Source of the DNA: Flavobacterium psychrophilum
GTDB lineage: Bacteria; Bacteroidota; Bacteroidia; Flavobacteriales; Flavobacteriaceae
Reading direction: 5' to 3'
DNA: 5,361 nucleotides
Assembly: GCA_020720185.1 (NCBI GenBank)
Contig: DYPB01000129.1
Span: 1 to 5,361 of the forward strand
Under the pieces are notes generated by a model. That model was not told the origin of the DNA. It ran no database searches and saw only the letters and a program-made list of their open reading frames with translations. Shown piece after piece: positions 1-5,361 of the stretch; the stretch's first letter is position 1, and the number at the start of each line of letters is the position of its first letter. The translations under genes were made by a program, and so were the position numbers.

Positions 1-55
1 AAAAGCCATGAAAAATATTGGCGACTTAGGCAGGAGCCTAAGCCGAACGGGGGGG
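1..55 (-). repeat. Left copy of a ~50-bp hairpin repeat (possible mobile-element end)
   Basis: The segment contains a perfect 7-bp stem, CTTAGGC (25-31) and GCCTAAG (36-42), around the loop AGGA. Its reverse complement aligns along its length with bases 5311-5361. Shared blocks are CGTTCG, AGGCTC-TGCCT, TATTT and GGCTTT, with one 1-base gap and roughly 70% identity by eye. Judging from the right copy, the outer boundary is near base 50-55 and the element body lies to the left of the window. Terminal inverted repeats of an insertion sequence would look like this, but no transposase is visible, so a dispersed hairpin repeat remains possible. Confidence 0.55.
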
Positions 56-170
56 CGAACATGATGCTTTTTTTTGTCCTTATGCGCGTCTTAAAAAAGT
101 ATGTGTGCACTTATAGAAACGTGTCACTTTGCAATTTTCATTGCGCAAACGATACATGCGCCGCTCCACA

Positions 171-338
171 TCCCATCGTCGCACAATTTTTGGCTTCTGG
201 GGCAGCCCCAAACCCAATCGTCGCACGATTTTTGGCCTCTGGGGCAGCCCCACACCCCATCTTCACACAATTTTTGCCATCTGGGGCAGCCCCACACCCC
301 ATCGTCGCACAATTTTTGCCCTTTGGGGCGGCCACACA
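171..338. repeat. Four-copy 42-bp tandem repeat with internal palindrome
   Basis: Four head-to-tail units occupy 171-212, 213-254, 255-296 and 297-338. Each unit begins (C/T)CCCATCGTC or a close variant, passes through CACAATTTTTG, and ends in the palindrome TGGGGC-A-GCCCCA (198-210, 240-252, 282-294). In the fourth unit the palindrome is degenerate (TGGGGCGGCCACA, 324-336). The units differ at only a few positions, so they arose by duplication. There are no variable spacers, so this is not CRISPR. Each palindrome could fold into a small hairpin in DNA or RNA. The function is unknown. Confidence 0.93.
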
Positions 339-468
339 CCTCTTTTTCAATGGCATTTGAAGAAAGTTGCATCTTTCCATATCGAAAAAATGTACCCGAA
401 AATTCGCAATCACCTTATTATTTTCACAGAATGAGTGGCTTGTCTGATGTGTTTTACCAACAACGCAA

Positions 469-480
469 GCGCTTTAGCGC
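469..480. repeat. Short GCGCT/AGCGC hairpin
   Basis: This is a perfect 5-bp inverted repeat, GCGCT-TT-AGCGC. A run of six T follows about 14 bases downstream (495-500). The distance is too great for a normal intrinsic terminator, and no gene is seen upstream to terminate. The palindrome itself is plain; its role is unknown. Confidence 0.4.
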
Positions 481-510
481 CATCCGAAATCCTATTTTTT
501 GAGGCTGTTA

Positions 511-541
511 TTGATAAACCTGAAAATAATTTGTACTTTAG
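511..541 (+). promoter_or_regulatory. Candidate Bacteroidetes-type promoter for the HEPN-like gene
   Basis: TTG at 511-513 matches the core of the -33 element. TACTTTAG at 534-541 matches the -7 consensus TAnnTTTG at five of six fixed positions, with a 20-base spacer. Transcription would begin near 547-550, leaving an A/T-rich leader of about 55 bases before the ATG at 606. No Shine-Dalgarno sequence is seen, as is common in this phylum. The site was found by eye and such matches arise by chance in A/T-rich DNA. Confidence 0.35.
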
Positions 542-605
542 CGTTTTCTGTAAATGAAAATATTTTCACACAAATACGCACCTTAAAGTTAATATAACTA
601 TAATT

Positions 606-2216
606 ATGATAAACAAACAATTAATTAAAGATTGGTTGACAAATATTCCAAATGATGAGTATGAACAATTTATTCAATTATACTTTATCTTAAACAATTA
701 TTTTTGTGAAATTTTCCCATCATCAAATAATCAATGTAAAGATGGTGACGAAAAAAGGATGACTGAAAAACTACCCCAAATAATAAATGAACAGTATGAA
801 ATTATTGCCCCAAATATAGACAGATTACGATTATTGTTATTACACACTTTTAAATACATAATTAAAAAAGATCTCTATTTATCAAAAGAGAAAAATGATA
901 TTTTTTTTACAGAATTAATTAAAATTAGGTATTCCGGTAAAACCTACATTATAACATCTGAAGATAAAAAAATATTTGAAACAATTAATAATTACATAGA
1001 AAGCAATGCAAAGATAATAGTTCAGTCTGCTTTAAGAATAATTTATGCTGTTCGAAATAATTTTTATCATGGCAGTAAAAAAAGATTACCAGAACAAGTT
1101 GGTTTATTAAGTTATCTTAATCAAATAATAGTTGCAATAATACAAATAACATGTTCTTTAAAAACCGAATTATATGATGAAGAAATAAACGATAATTTAG
1201 ATAGAATAATGTCTCATTACGATAATGTGAATGAAATTCATATTCAAATTTCGTTTTCTGAGAACAATACTGACATTAACATAGATAATTATATAGAAAA
1301 TATATTTATGAATTATTTTGTTGAAAATTCGGAATATGAAATAATAATCCAATTAGTAAACCAACACTGGGAAAGTAAAAATGAGTTTATAAAAGATGAA
1401 GTTAAAAACATCAGATTTCTCTTAATAAAATACATAGATAAGTATATAGAAAAATCTGCAAGACTTAGAAAAAACACCTACAATGTCGGATATTTAGAAA
1501 TCAGTAGATTTGCATTTGTAAACCATAATTTAACGCAAATTGAAATTGCATTGTTCAAGAAAATTCTATCCTTAAAAAAATTCGATTTAGATAATACTAC
1601 TAAAATTCTAAAACTTATATTTACATTACTTACTGAATTTGAAATAAATATACAAGTAGATCTTCAAAAATACTATTTTTTAATCGTAGATGCAAAAAAT
1701 AAACTTAAACGAATTATATCGATATTACAAGAAACTAACACAGACTATAATATTAATACTCATAACAATCAAGAAGAAAATCTGCAAAATATATTAAAAG
1801 AAGAGTTTACAGAATTATTTAGAAACGAAGAGAATGACTTTAAAAATTGGGTGCAACTTGTATCAAATCCTTATTATCAATTTGCTTATAATTTTATTGT
1901 ATTAGAAAAAATAAATAGCATAATAAAGCGTGTAATATATAGTGAAAACACACACAATATAATATATCGTATTAAAAATATAAAATGTCTTTTAGGGATT
2001 GAATTTGAAGATAGAAATGGGAAAAGAATTGATCATTATGAAACACTGTTTAAAGAAATAAGCACTGAAAGAAAAAATATTTTTCATGGCAATAGAGAAA
2101 CATCGTTAAACGATGAACAAATTAGTATATTAAACCAAAAATTAGTGGAATTTATAAAACAGATAATTATTTGGTTTAATCAAAAAGTCTTAAATAGCCA
2201 ATTAAGAATCCCATAG
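606..2216 (+). CDS. Putative dual-HEPN-domain protein (possible RNase effector)
   Basis: This is a 536-residue, apparently soluble and largely helical protein rich in Ile, Asn and Lys. I do not recognise the full-length family. Two short motifs stand out: R150-N-N-F-Y-H155-G and R489-K-N-I-F-H494-G. Each is Rx4H followed by Gly, lies after a long predicted helix and is followed by a further hydrophobic helix (about 166-184 and 504-526). This is the HEPN signature, in which Arg and His form the metal-independent RNase site. The first motif has the typical Asn after Arg; the second has Lys, so it may be less active or structural. Residues 185-400 form a helical middle region without a recognisable motif. 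The start at 606 is the first ATG of the frame and follows an A/T-rich leader. The gene stands 128 bp before a HAD-PRTase-DprA operon. HEPN proteins are frequent in abortive-infection and toxin systems, so a defence role is a reasonable inference. Confidence in the CDS is high, in the HEPN call moderate. Confidence 0.75.
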   Translation: MINKQLIKDWLTNIPNDEYEQFIQLYFILNNYFCEIFPSSNNQCKDGDEKRMTEKLPQIINEQYEIIAPNIDRLRLLLLHTFKYIIKKDLYLSKEKNDIFFTELIKIRYSGKTYIITSEDKKIFETINNYIESNAKIIVQSALRIIYAVRNNFYHGSKKRLPEQVGLLSYLNQIIVAIIQITCSLKTELYDEEINDNLDRIMSHYDNVNEIHIQISFSENNTDINIDNYIENIFMNYFVENSEYEIIIQLVNQHWESKNEFIKDEVKNIRFLLIKYIDKYIEKSARLRKNTYNVGYLEISRFAFVNHNLTQIEIALFKKILSLKKFDLDNTTKILKLIFTLLTEFEINIQVDLQKYYFLIVDAKNKLKRIISILQETNTDYNINTHNNQEENLQNILKEEFTELFRNEENDFKNWVQLVSNPYYQFAYNFIVLEKINSIIKRVIYSENTHNIIYRIKNIKCLLGIEFEDRNGKRIDHYETLFKEISTERKNIFHGNRETSLNDEQISILNQKLVEFIKQIIIWFNQKVLNSQLRIP

Positions 2217-2344
2217 TGGGGGCCATAAGAATGATAGGAAGTTCGACAGTAAAATCGCTCGCATAAGCATCTTTTCATACAACCAACCGTGGATGAGAAA
2301 AGAAAAGTAACTATGCATAAAATAAAATCCTATAACTGAGAATT

Positions 2345-2941
2345 ATGAAAACAGGGGAAACAGACAAAGAAAATATTGCCAATAAGATTACATCTAAAAC
2401 AGTTTTATTTTTTGACTTGGACGGAACCTTAGTTGATACAAATTATGCTAACTTTCTTGCTTACACAAAAGCCATCCAATCAGTAACAAAATCATACGAT
2501 ACTCTTACATATAATCCATCCAATCGTTTTAATCGTAGTAGTCTTAAAATTGCTGTTCCAAACTTGACAGAAAGTGAATACAAAAAAATCATACATAAAA
2601 AAGAGAAATACTTCCCTGATTTTCTGCAAAATGCCAATATTTGCGAAGAAACCACGGAAATTCTTCTCAAATATTCAAAAACAAACAAAACAGTTTTAGT
2701 ATCAAATTGTCGAAAAGACAGAGCAATAACGATATTAAATTACTTCGGACTTGCAAATAAATTTAGTGATATTTTTTGTCGTGAGATTGAAAACAATGAC
2801 ATAACAATAAACAAATTTCAAAACGCAATTTCAAAATTAGGGGTTCATCCTAATTTCGTTATGGCTTTTGAAAATGAATTAAGTGAAATTGAAAACGCTC
2901 AAAAAGAAGGTATATTTATTATTAACCCCAAATTTTTATAA
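2345..2941 (+). CDS. HAD-superfamily phosphohydrolase, first gene of the PRTase/DprA operon
   Basis: This 198-residue cytoplasmic protein has the four HAD motifs in order. Motif I is FFDLDGTLVDT, with nucleophile D24 and acid/base D26. Motif II is VLVSNC, with S120. Motif III is probably K157 in ITINKFQ. Motif IV is acidic, FENELSEIENA, with E176 and E181 in place of the usual GD...D. About 90 residues between motifs I and II form a helical C1-type cap, as in phosphoglycolate-phosphatase-like members. These enzymes remove phosphate from small molecules via an aspartyl-phosphate; the substrate here is unknown. The first 18 residues precede the HAD core and could be trimmed if a later start is used. 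TAACTATG at 2308-2315 resembles a -7 box but no -33 partner is evident. The next gene begins 3 bp after the stop, so the two are co-transcribed and possibly translationally coupled. The pairing with a PRTase suggests a nucleotide or phosphoribosyl substrate (inference). Confidence 0.9.
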   Translation: MKTGETDKENIANKITSKTVLFFDLDGTLVDTNYANFLAYTKAIQSVTKSYDTLTYNPSNRFNRSSLKIAVPNLTESEYKKIIHKKEKYFPDFLQNANICEETTEILLKYSKTNKTVLVSNCRKDRAITILNYFGLANKFSDIFCREIENNDITINKFQNAISKLGVHPNFVMAFENELSEIENAQKEGIFIINPKFL

Positions 2942-2944
2942 GTA

Positions 2945-3700
2945 ATGTACAATTTTACAATTTTATCAGAAGACCAATGGTACGACATCCCAAAAGAAAA
3001 AGAAAACAATTTCCGTATGCTAATTGGCGAAAAACGTAAAGGAAGGGTAATGAACACAGGCTATTTTGTTAATGATTTTGATGAAATTAGGTTAGTAGGG
3101 AAATTTCTTAAAATCAATACCCCTGCATTTTATCACTCTGATTATAATAGCGGCGGTGCATGGGAGTTACAAGGAACAATAGAAAATATGATTTGGACAC
3201 TAAAAAATGACGTTGATCCATTTCCAGACAGACTAAAAGATGCAGTTATTCAGTTAGTTGGAATTTTGGAAAAAGATTTACATCAAATAATAGAGAAATT
3301 AGAAAAAAATAACCTTACAATTTGTGTTGTGCCACGTGCAAAGGCAGATAGTTTCTACTTACCAGATCAACTTTTTTTTAGAGAAGCAATCAGTTATTTC
3401 GCAAACAAATTTCCGAACATTGAGAATGGGACGAAATTCATTTTACGGCACACGAACACAAGGACAACGCATTTAAACCGAAATGGAGAAGGTGGTGATG
3501 GAGATTTACCTTATCCTTGGATAACAAAAGATACTTGCACCATTTCTAATCAAGTTAAAGGCAAAAACATTTTGCTCATTGATGATTTGTACACAAAAAG
3601 TGTAAACATTGACGAAGATGCAATTCAAGCATTAATTGACAATGGTGCAAATTCTGTCACTTTTTACTCTATAGGTAAAACAATATTTAGAAATCATTAA
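2945..3700 (+). CDS. ComF-like type I phosphoribosyltransferase domain protein
   Basis: The 251-residue protein has a type I PRTase core in its C-terminal half. A strand-loop segment, ICVVPRAKAD (127-135), leads to the hydrophobic strand NILLIDDLYTKSVN (208-221), the PRPP-binding loop with D213 and D214. It ends with DEDAIQAL...NGANSVTFYSIGKT (223-246), the usual helix and strand after the loop. The layout, including R168-H-T-N-T before the PRPP loop, resembles ComFC, the competence PRTase. The Cys-rich zinc finger of ComFC is absent; I see only two cysteines. In the loop, the common TTGAT is TKSVN, so the Gly and last Thr are replaced, which may alter PRPP binding or indicate another substrate. 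Residues 1-110 are unrecognised. The gene lies 3 bp after the HAD gene and 10 bp before the DprA-like gene. Known family members transfer phosphoribose between PRPP and a base; the substrate here cannot be assigned. Confidence 0.85.
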   Translation: MYNFTILSEDQWYDIPKEKENNFRMLIGEKRKGRVMNTGYFVNDFDEIRLVGKFLKINTPAFYHSDYNSGGAWELQGTIENMIWTLKNDVDPFPDRLKDAVIQLVGILEKDLHQIIEKLEKNNLTICVVPRAKADSFYLPDQLFFREAISYFANKFPNIENGTKFILRHTNTRTTHLNRNGEGGDGDLPYPWITKDTCTISNQVKGKNILLIDDLYTKSVNIDEDAIQALIDNGANSVTFYSIGKTIFRNH

Positions 3701-3710
3701 CTTTGCATCC

Positions 3711-4718
3711 ATGAAATATACAGATAATGCCTTAAATATTCTTACAGTCAAATCATACAAAGGAATTGGCAATGCTTGGATTGTGAAAAACTTAATAGGT
3801 AACGAGAGTGTTGAAACAATCGTGTCTTTACTAAATAAAACAATTAAAAGAGAACCAACAAGCATAGATGAATTTATAAACCTGAAAAATAATTTTGAAT
3901 CTAAGATTATAGAAAAATTTAAAGACATTTGTGATGGTTTTGTAGCATGGGGAGATCCAAATTTTCCAAAACATCGTGGTAATGTAAAAGACAGTGAAAA
4001 GCCTGTATTTCTTTATTACAAAGGGAAAATTGAATTATTAAGCATTGAGAATAAAAACATTACTGTAATTGGACTTTTAAATCCCTCTAACGACATAGTA
4101 GAAAGAGAAAAAAAAATTGTCAACCAATTAGTTATAACTGGCGCTACAATAATTAGTGGATTGGCCTTTGGCTGCGACAGCATTTCGCATCAACAAGCAC
4201 TAGATTCAAATGGGAAAACTGTTGCAATTTTACCAAGTCCTTTAAATAATATTATGCCAGCTAAAAACAAAAGACTTGCATCTCAAATTGCTGAAAAAGG
4301 CGGACTGCTTGTTAGTGAATATGGAAATGATTTTAAAAGCCAAATGGAACTTAATAGCCGTTATAAAGAAAGAGATCGATTACAAGCATTATTCTGCGAT
4401 ACAATTGTTCTTGCCGCAAGCTATGCTCAAAATTCGGCAGATTTACACCCAAGTTTACGAGGTCAAAAACTTGATAGTGGAGCAAGATTGGCGATGGATT
4501 ATGCAAAGAATTATAATATTACAAGAGCGATAATGTATGATGAATACATTGACAATAATAATCCGATGTTTGACTTAAATAGAAAATTAATGAAAGAGCA
4601 AAAAGATATTACCATCATAACTCAAAAAAATATTCGCGAAGCAGTAAAGAAAATATTATATAAACAGCCCCCAGCTAAAACCACAACTCTTTTTCATCAA
4701 GGAAACTTATTCGATTAG
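3711..4718 (+). CDS. Divergent DprA/Smf-like protein (SLOG Rossmann fold)
   Basis: This 335-residue protein has DprA architecture. Residues 5-70 contain KGIGNAW (17-23), a helix-hairpin-helix-like turn. GDPNFPKHRGNVKD...PVFLYYKGKIELL (81-110) matches the pre-Rossmann segment. The SLOG core includes ISGLAFGCDSISHQQAL (148-164), GKTVAILPSPLNNIMPAKN (168-186) and LLVSEYG (199-205). DprA binds single-stranded DNA and loads RecA during transformation; SLOG proteins also bind nucleotides. Differences from canonical DprA: the glycine-rich GtR motif after the first strand is GLLNPSN (121-127); the RNRII-type motif is RYKERDRLQAL (217-227); and the C-terminal winged-helix domain is absent, the chain ending about 60 residues past the core. 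The tail QGNLF (330-334) fits the QxxLF sliding-clamp-binding pattern. Placement after HAD and PRTase genes suggests a specialised, probably defence-related paralogue rather than housekeeping dprA. For that reason no gene symbol is given. Confidence 0.88.
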   Translation: MKYTDNALNILTVKSYKGIGNAWIVKNLIGNESVETIVSLLNKTIKREPTSIDEFINLKNNFESKIIEKFKDICDGFVAWGDPNFPKHRGNVKDSEKPVFLYYKGKIELLSIENKNITVIGLLNPSNDIVEREKKIVNQLVITGATIISGLAFGCDSISHQQALDSNGKTVAILPSPLNNIMPAKNKRLASQIAEKGGLLVSEYGNDFKSQMELNSRYKERDRLQALFCDTIVLAASYAQNSADLHPSLRGQKLDSGARLAMDYAKNYNITRAIMYDEYIDNNNPMFDLNRKLMKEQKDITIITQKNIREAVKKILYKQPPAKTTTLFHQGNLFD

Positions 4719-4731
4719 AAAAAAATAAAAC

Positions 4732-4929
4732 ATGAATGCCAACACATATAGCTTAAAGAAAAACAACAAAATGAAGCTATTCCAGAAATCAGTAATACAT
4801 AACTATGCATGCTGGCTAGATAAAAAAAAGGTAAACAAAACTTTCGTGGCCTTTGGTGATATATGCAACCGCTCGAAGAAGTTTGCACAGCTATTGAAAA
4901 AAAACAAAATCATCCATCAATTGCCCTAA
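4732..4929 (+). pseudogene. Short ORF, likely N-terminal remnant of a restriction-modification enzyme
   Basis: A 65-codon frame starts 13 bp after the DprA-like gene. An internal ATG at 4771 begins MKLFQKSVI...LDKKKVNKTFVAF, which from memory resembles the N-terminus of type IIG/Eco57I-like restriction-methyltransferases (K-L-F-Q-x-S-V then a Lys-rich helix). Those proteins run to roughly 1000 residues, and nothing of the body is present. The last third of the frame looks degraded. An overlapping frame, 4863-4991, is open for 42 codons, which could reflect a frameshift. It is either a decayed gene or a small protein of unknown function co-transcribed with the operon. Confidence 0.35.
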
Positions 4930-5133
4930 GAAGGATACCCTTCAACGGCTTGAAGCCGACTTTCAGGCAGTGCAGACAGATCATAATATAAATATAAAAC
5001 GAAAAAAATGATAAAAACAAATATACACGAAACAAAATATAGAACCACTACTTGTACTTGAACGACAGTTCCTATTGGTAGCTTACTTCACTCGCTTCGC
5101 TAGTTTCGCAAGCCCCCATTAGTACATTCTCTA
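4930..5133. other. Non-coding or decayed spacer between operon and methylase remnant
   Basis: No intact gene is seen. The first part (4930-4985) is richer in G+C and translates in one frame to LQRLEADFQAVQTDHN, which looks protein-like but has no start and ends at a stop near 5010. This is probably debris of a lost gene. It contains the palindrome CGGCTT-G-AAGCCG (4946-4958). A very A/T-rich stretch (about 4980-5045) follows, then 5085-5117, where short TTCGC/TCGCT words repeat. No T-run follows the palindrome, so I do not call a terminator. Confidence 0.45.
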
Positions 5134-5141
5134 TATATTTG
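5134..5141 (+). promoter_or_regulatory. Candidate -7 box upstream of the methylase remnant
   Basis: TATATTTG is an exact match to the Bacteroidetes -7 consensus TAnnTTTG. It lies 34 bases before the ATG at 5176, a suitable distance for a short leader. No clear TTTG -33 element is found 17-23 bases upstream, so this is a partial promoter call only. Confidence 0.3.
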
Positions 5142-5175
5142 ATAACAAACCCAAACATCAAAACAAAACTAACCA

Positions 5176-5337
5176 ATGACCATACAAGAATATCTCGACA
5201 GCATACAAAAGCGATACAAACTCGGCAATGCCACCGAGCATACCTTCCGATGCGATTTGCAGCAACTCATAGAAAGCATGGTGCCGGGCATACGGGCCAC
5301 CAACGAACCCCACGTTCGTCTCAGGCTCTTGCCTTAG
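5176..5337 (+). pseudogene. Truncated N-terminus of an N6-adenine methylase/restriction protein
   Basis: The frame opens at 5176 with MTIQEYLDSIQKRYKLGNA, followed by TEHTFRCDLQQLIES, VPGIRATNEP, then HVRLRLLP and a stop at 5335-5337 (53 residues). From memory, this start is characteristic of large type ISP/IIG-like restriction-modification proteins, in which ...TNEP is followed by K-R-Q-S-C-G-A-P-D-Y leading into the nuclease domain. Here the similarity ends at Pro45 (codon ending 5310), exactly where the right-hand hairpin repeat begins. The last eight codons are therefore repeat sequence and the gene is broken, or interrupted by an element extending beyond the window. The G+C content is clearly higher than in the 606-4718 genes, so this gene has a different origin from the central module. 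Confidence 0.7.
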
Positions 5338-5361
5338 ACGTTCTATTTCTTAAGGCTTTGC
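5311..5361 (+). repeat. Right copy of the ~50-bp hairpin repeat (possible mobile-element end)
   Basis: The segment contains GTCTCAGGC-TCTT-GCCTTAGAC (5318-5339), 9-bp arms with one mismatch. A second option pairs GCCTTA with TAAGGC further right. It aligns with the reverse complement of bases 1-55, showing CGTTCG, AGGCTC/AGGCTCT, TGCCT, TATTT and GGCTTT in the same order. It starts precisely where the methylase-like gene loses similarity, so it looks like the terminus of an inserted element whose body lies to the right. The element family cannot be named. Confidence 0.55.

Larger units (their letters stand above)
56..605. other. Gene-poor left flank
   Basis: No convincing gene lies here. Several overlapping open frames span about 61-502 on both strands, but they exist mainly because the 42-bp repeat at 171-338 is a multiple of three and keeps all six frames open. 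Their translations are simply 14-residue repeats with unrelated ends. The composition is clearly richer in G+C than the DNA after base 606. Apart from the tandem repeat, I see a short hairpin at 469-480 and a candidate promoter before the first real gene. Confidence 0.6.

Noticed and set aside
171..338. CRISPR-like array
   Set aside because: The units are contiguous and near-identical over their full length. There are no unique spacers and no cas genes.
469..500. Intrinsic terminator (GCGCT hairpin plus T-run)
   Set aside because: The T-run is about 14 bases from a 5-bp stem, and no upstream gene ends here.
61..502. Overlapping open frames on both strands (82-133 codons)
   Set aside because: They are kept open by the 42-bp tandem repeat, which is divisible by three. 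The translations are repeat artefacts with no domain or credible start context.
2461..2688. 75-codon minus-strand frame inside the HAD gene
   Set aside because: It lies wholly within a gene whose four HAD motifs are intact on the + strand.
3698..3705. TAACTTTG, an exact -7 box match just before the DprA-like ATG
   Set aside because: No -33 element is found at the right distance, and the transcript would start at or next to the ATG. With a 10-bp gene gap, read-through from the operon is the simpler explanation.
3632..3928. 98-codon minus-strand frame across the PRTase/DprA junction
   Set aside because: It is a shadow of two well-supported + strand genes and shows no recognisable domain.
4276..4533. 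85-codon + strand frame inside the DprA-like gene
   Set aside because: It is an out-of-frame overlap with the conserved SLOG core and has no independent support.

Overview
The window looks like chromosomal accessory DNA from a member of the Bacteroidetes. The support is indirect. The genes are A/T-rich and lack clear Shine-Dalgarno sequences. Upstream regions carry matches to the Bacteroidetes -7 box TAnnTTTG. The partial gene at the right edge resembles, from memory, the N-terminus of a Bacteroidetes-type N6-adenine methylase/restriction protein. No taxon can be named from this sequence alone.

Layout. Bases 1-55 and 5311-5361 carry the same ~50-bp hairpin-containing sequence in opposite orientations, so each edge of the window seems to enter a repeated element. 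Bases 56-605 hold no convincing gene, only a four-copy 42-bp tandem repeat with a 13-bp palindrome in each unit (171-338) and a probable promoter. From 606 the DNA becomes much more A/T-rich and carries four intact genes, all on the + strand. The first is a 536-aa protein with two Rx4H motifs each followed by G, which suggests two HEPN ribonuclease-like domains. A 128-bp gap follows, then a tightly packed trio: a HAD phosphatase, a ComF-like phosphoribosyltransferase and a divergent DprA/Smf (SLOG) protein. A 65-codon ORF that looks like a restriction-enzyme N-terminal remnant comes next. After a ~245-bp non-coding or decayed stretch, a methylase/restriction gene starts at 5176 and is cut off by the right-hand repeat.

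How the genes may work together (inference). HAD, PRTase and DprA are separated by 3 and 10 bp and almost certainly share a transcript. The pairing of a ComF-like PRTase with DprA recalls the natural-competence pair ComFC/DprA. Here, however, the DprA has altered signature residues and no C-terminal winged-helix domain, and both sides hold restriction-gene remnants and mobile-element-like ends. A mobile defence module fits better: the SLOG protein would sense DNA or a nucleotide, the PRTase and HAD would process a nucleotide or phosphoribosyl substrate, and the upstream dual-HEPN protein could be an RNA-cleaving effector or an independent abortive-infection gene. None of these activities can be proven from sequence, and the gap before the HAD gene leaves the link between the HEPN gene and the trio open.
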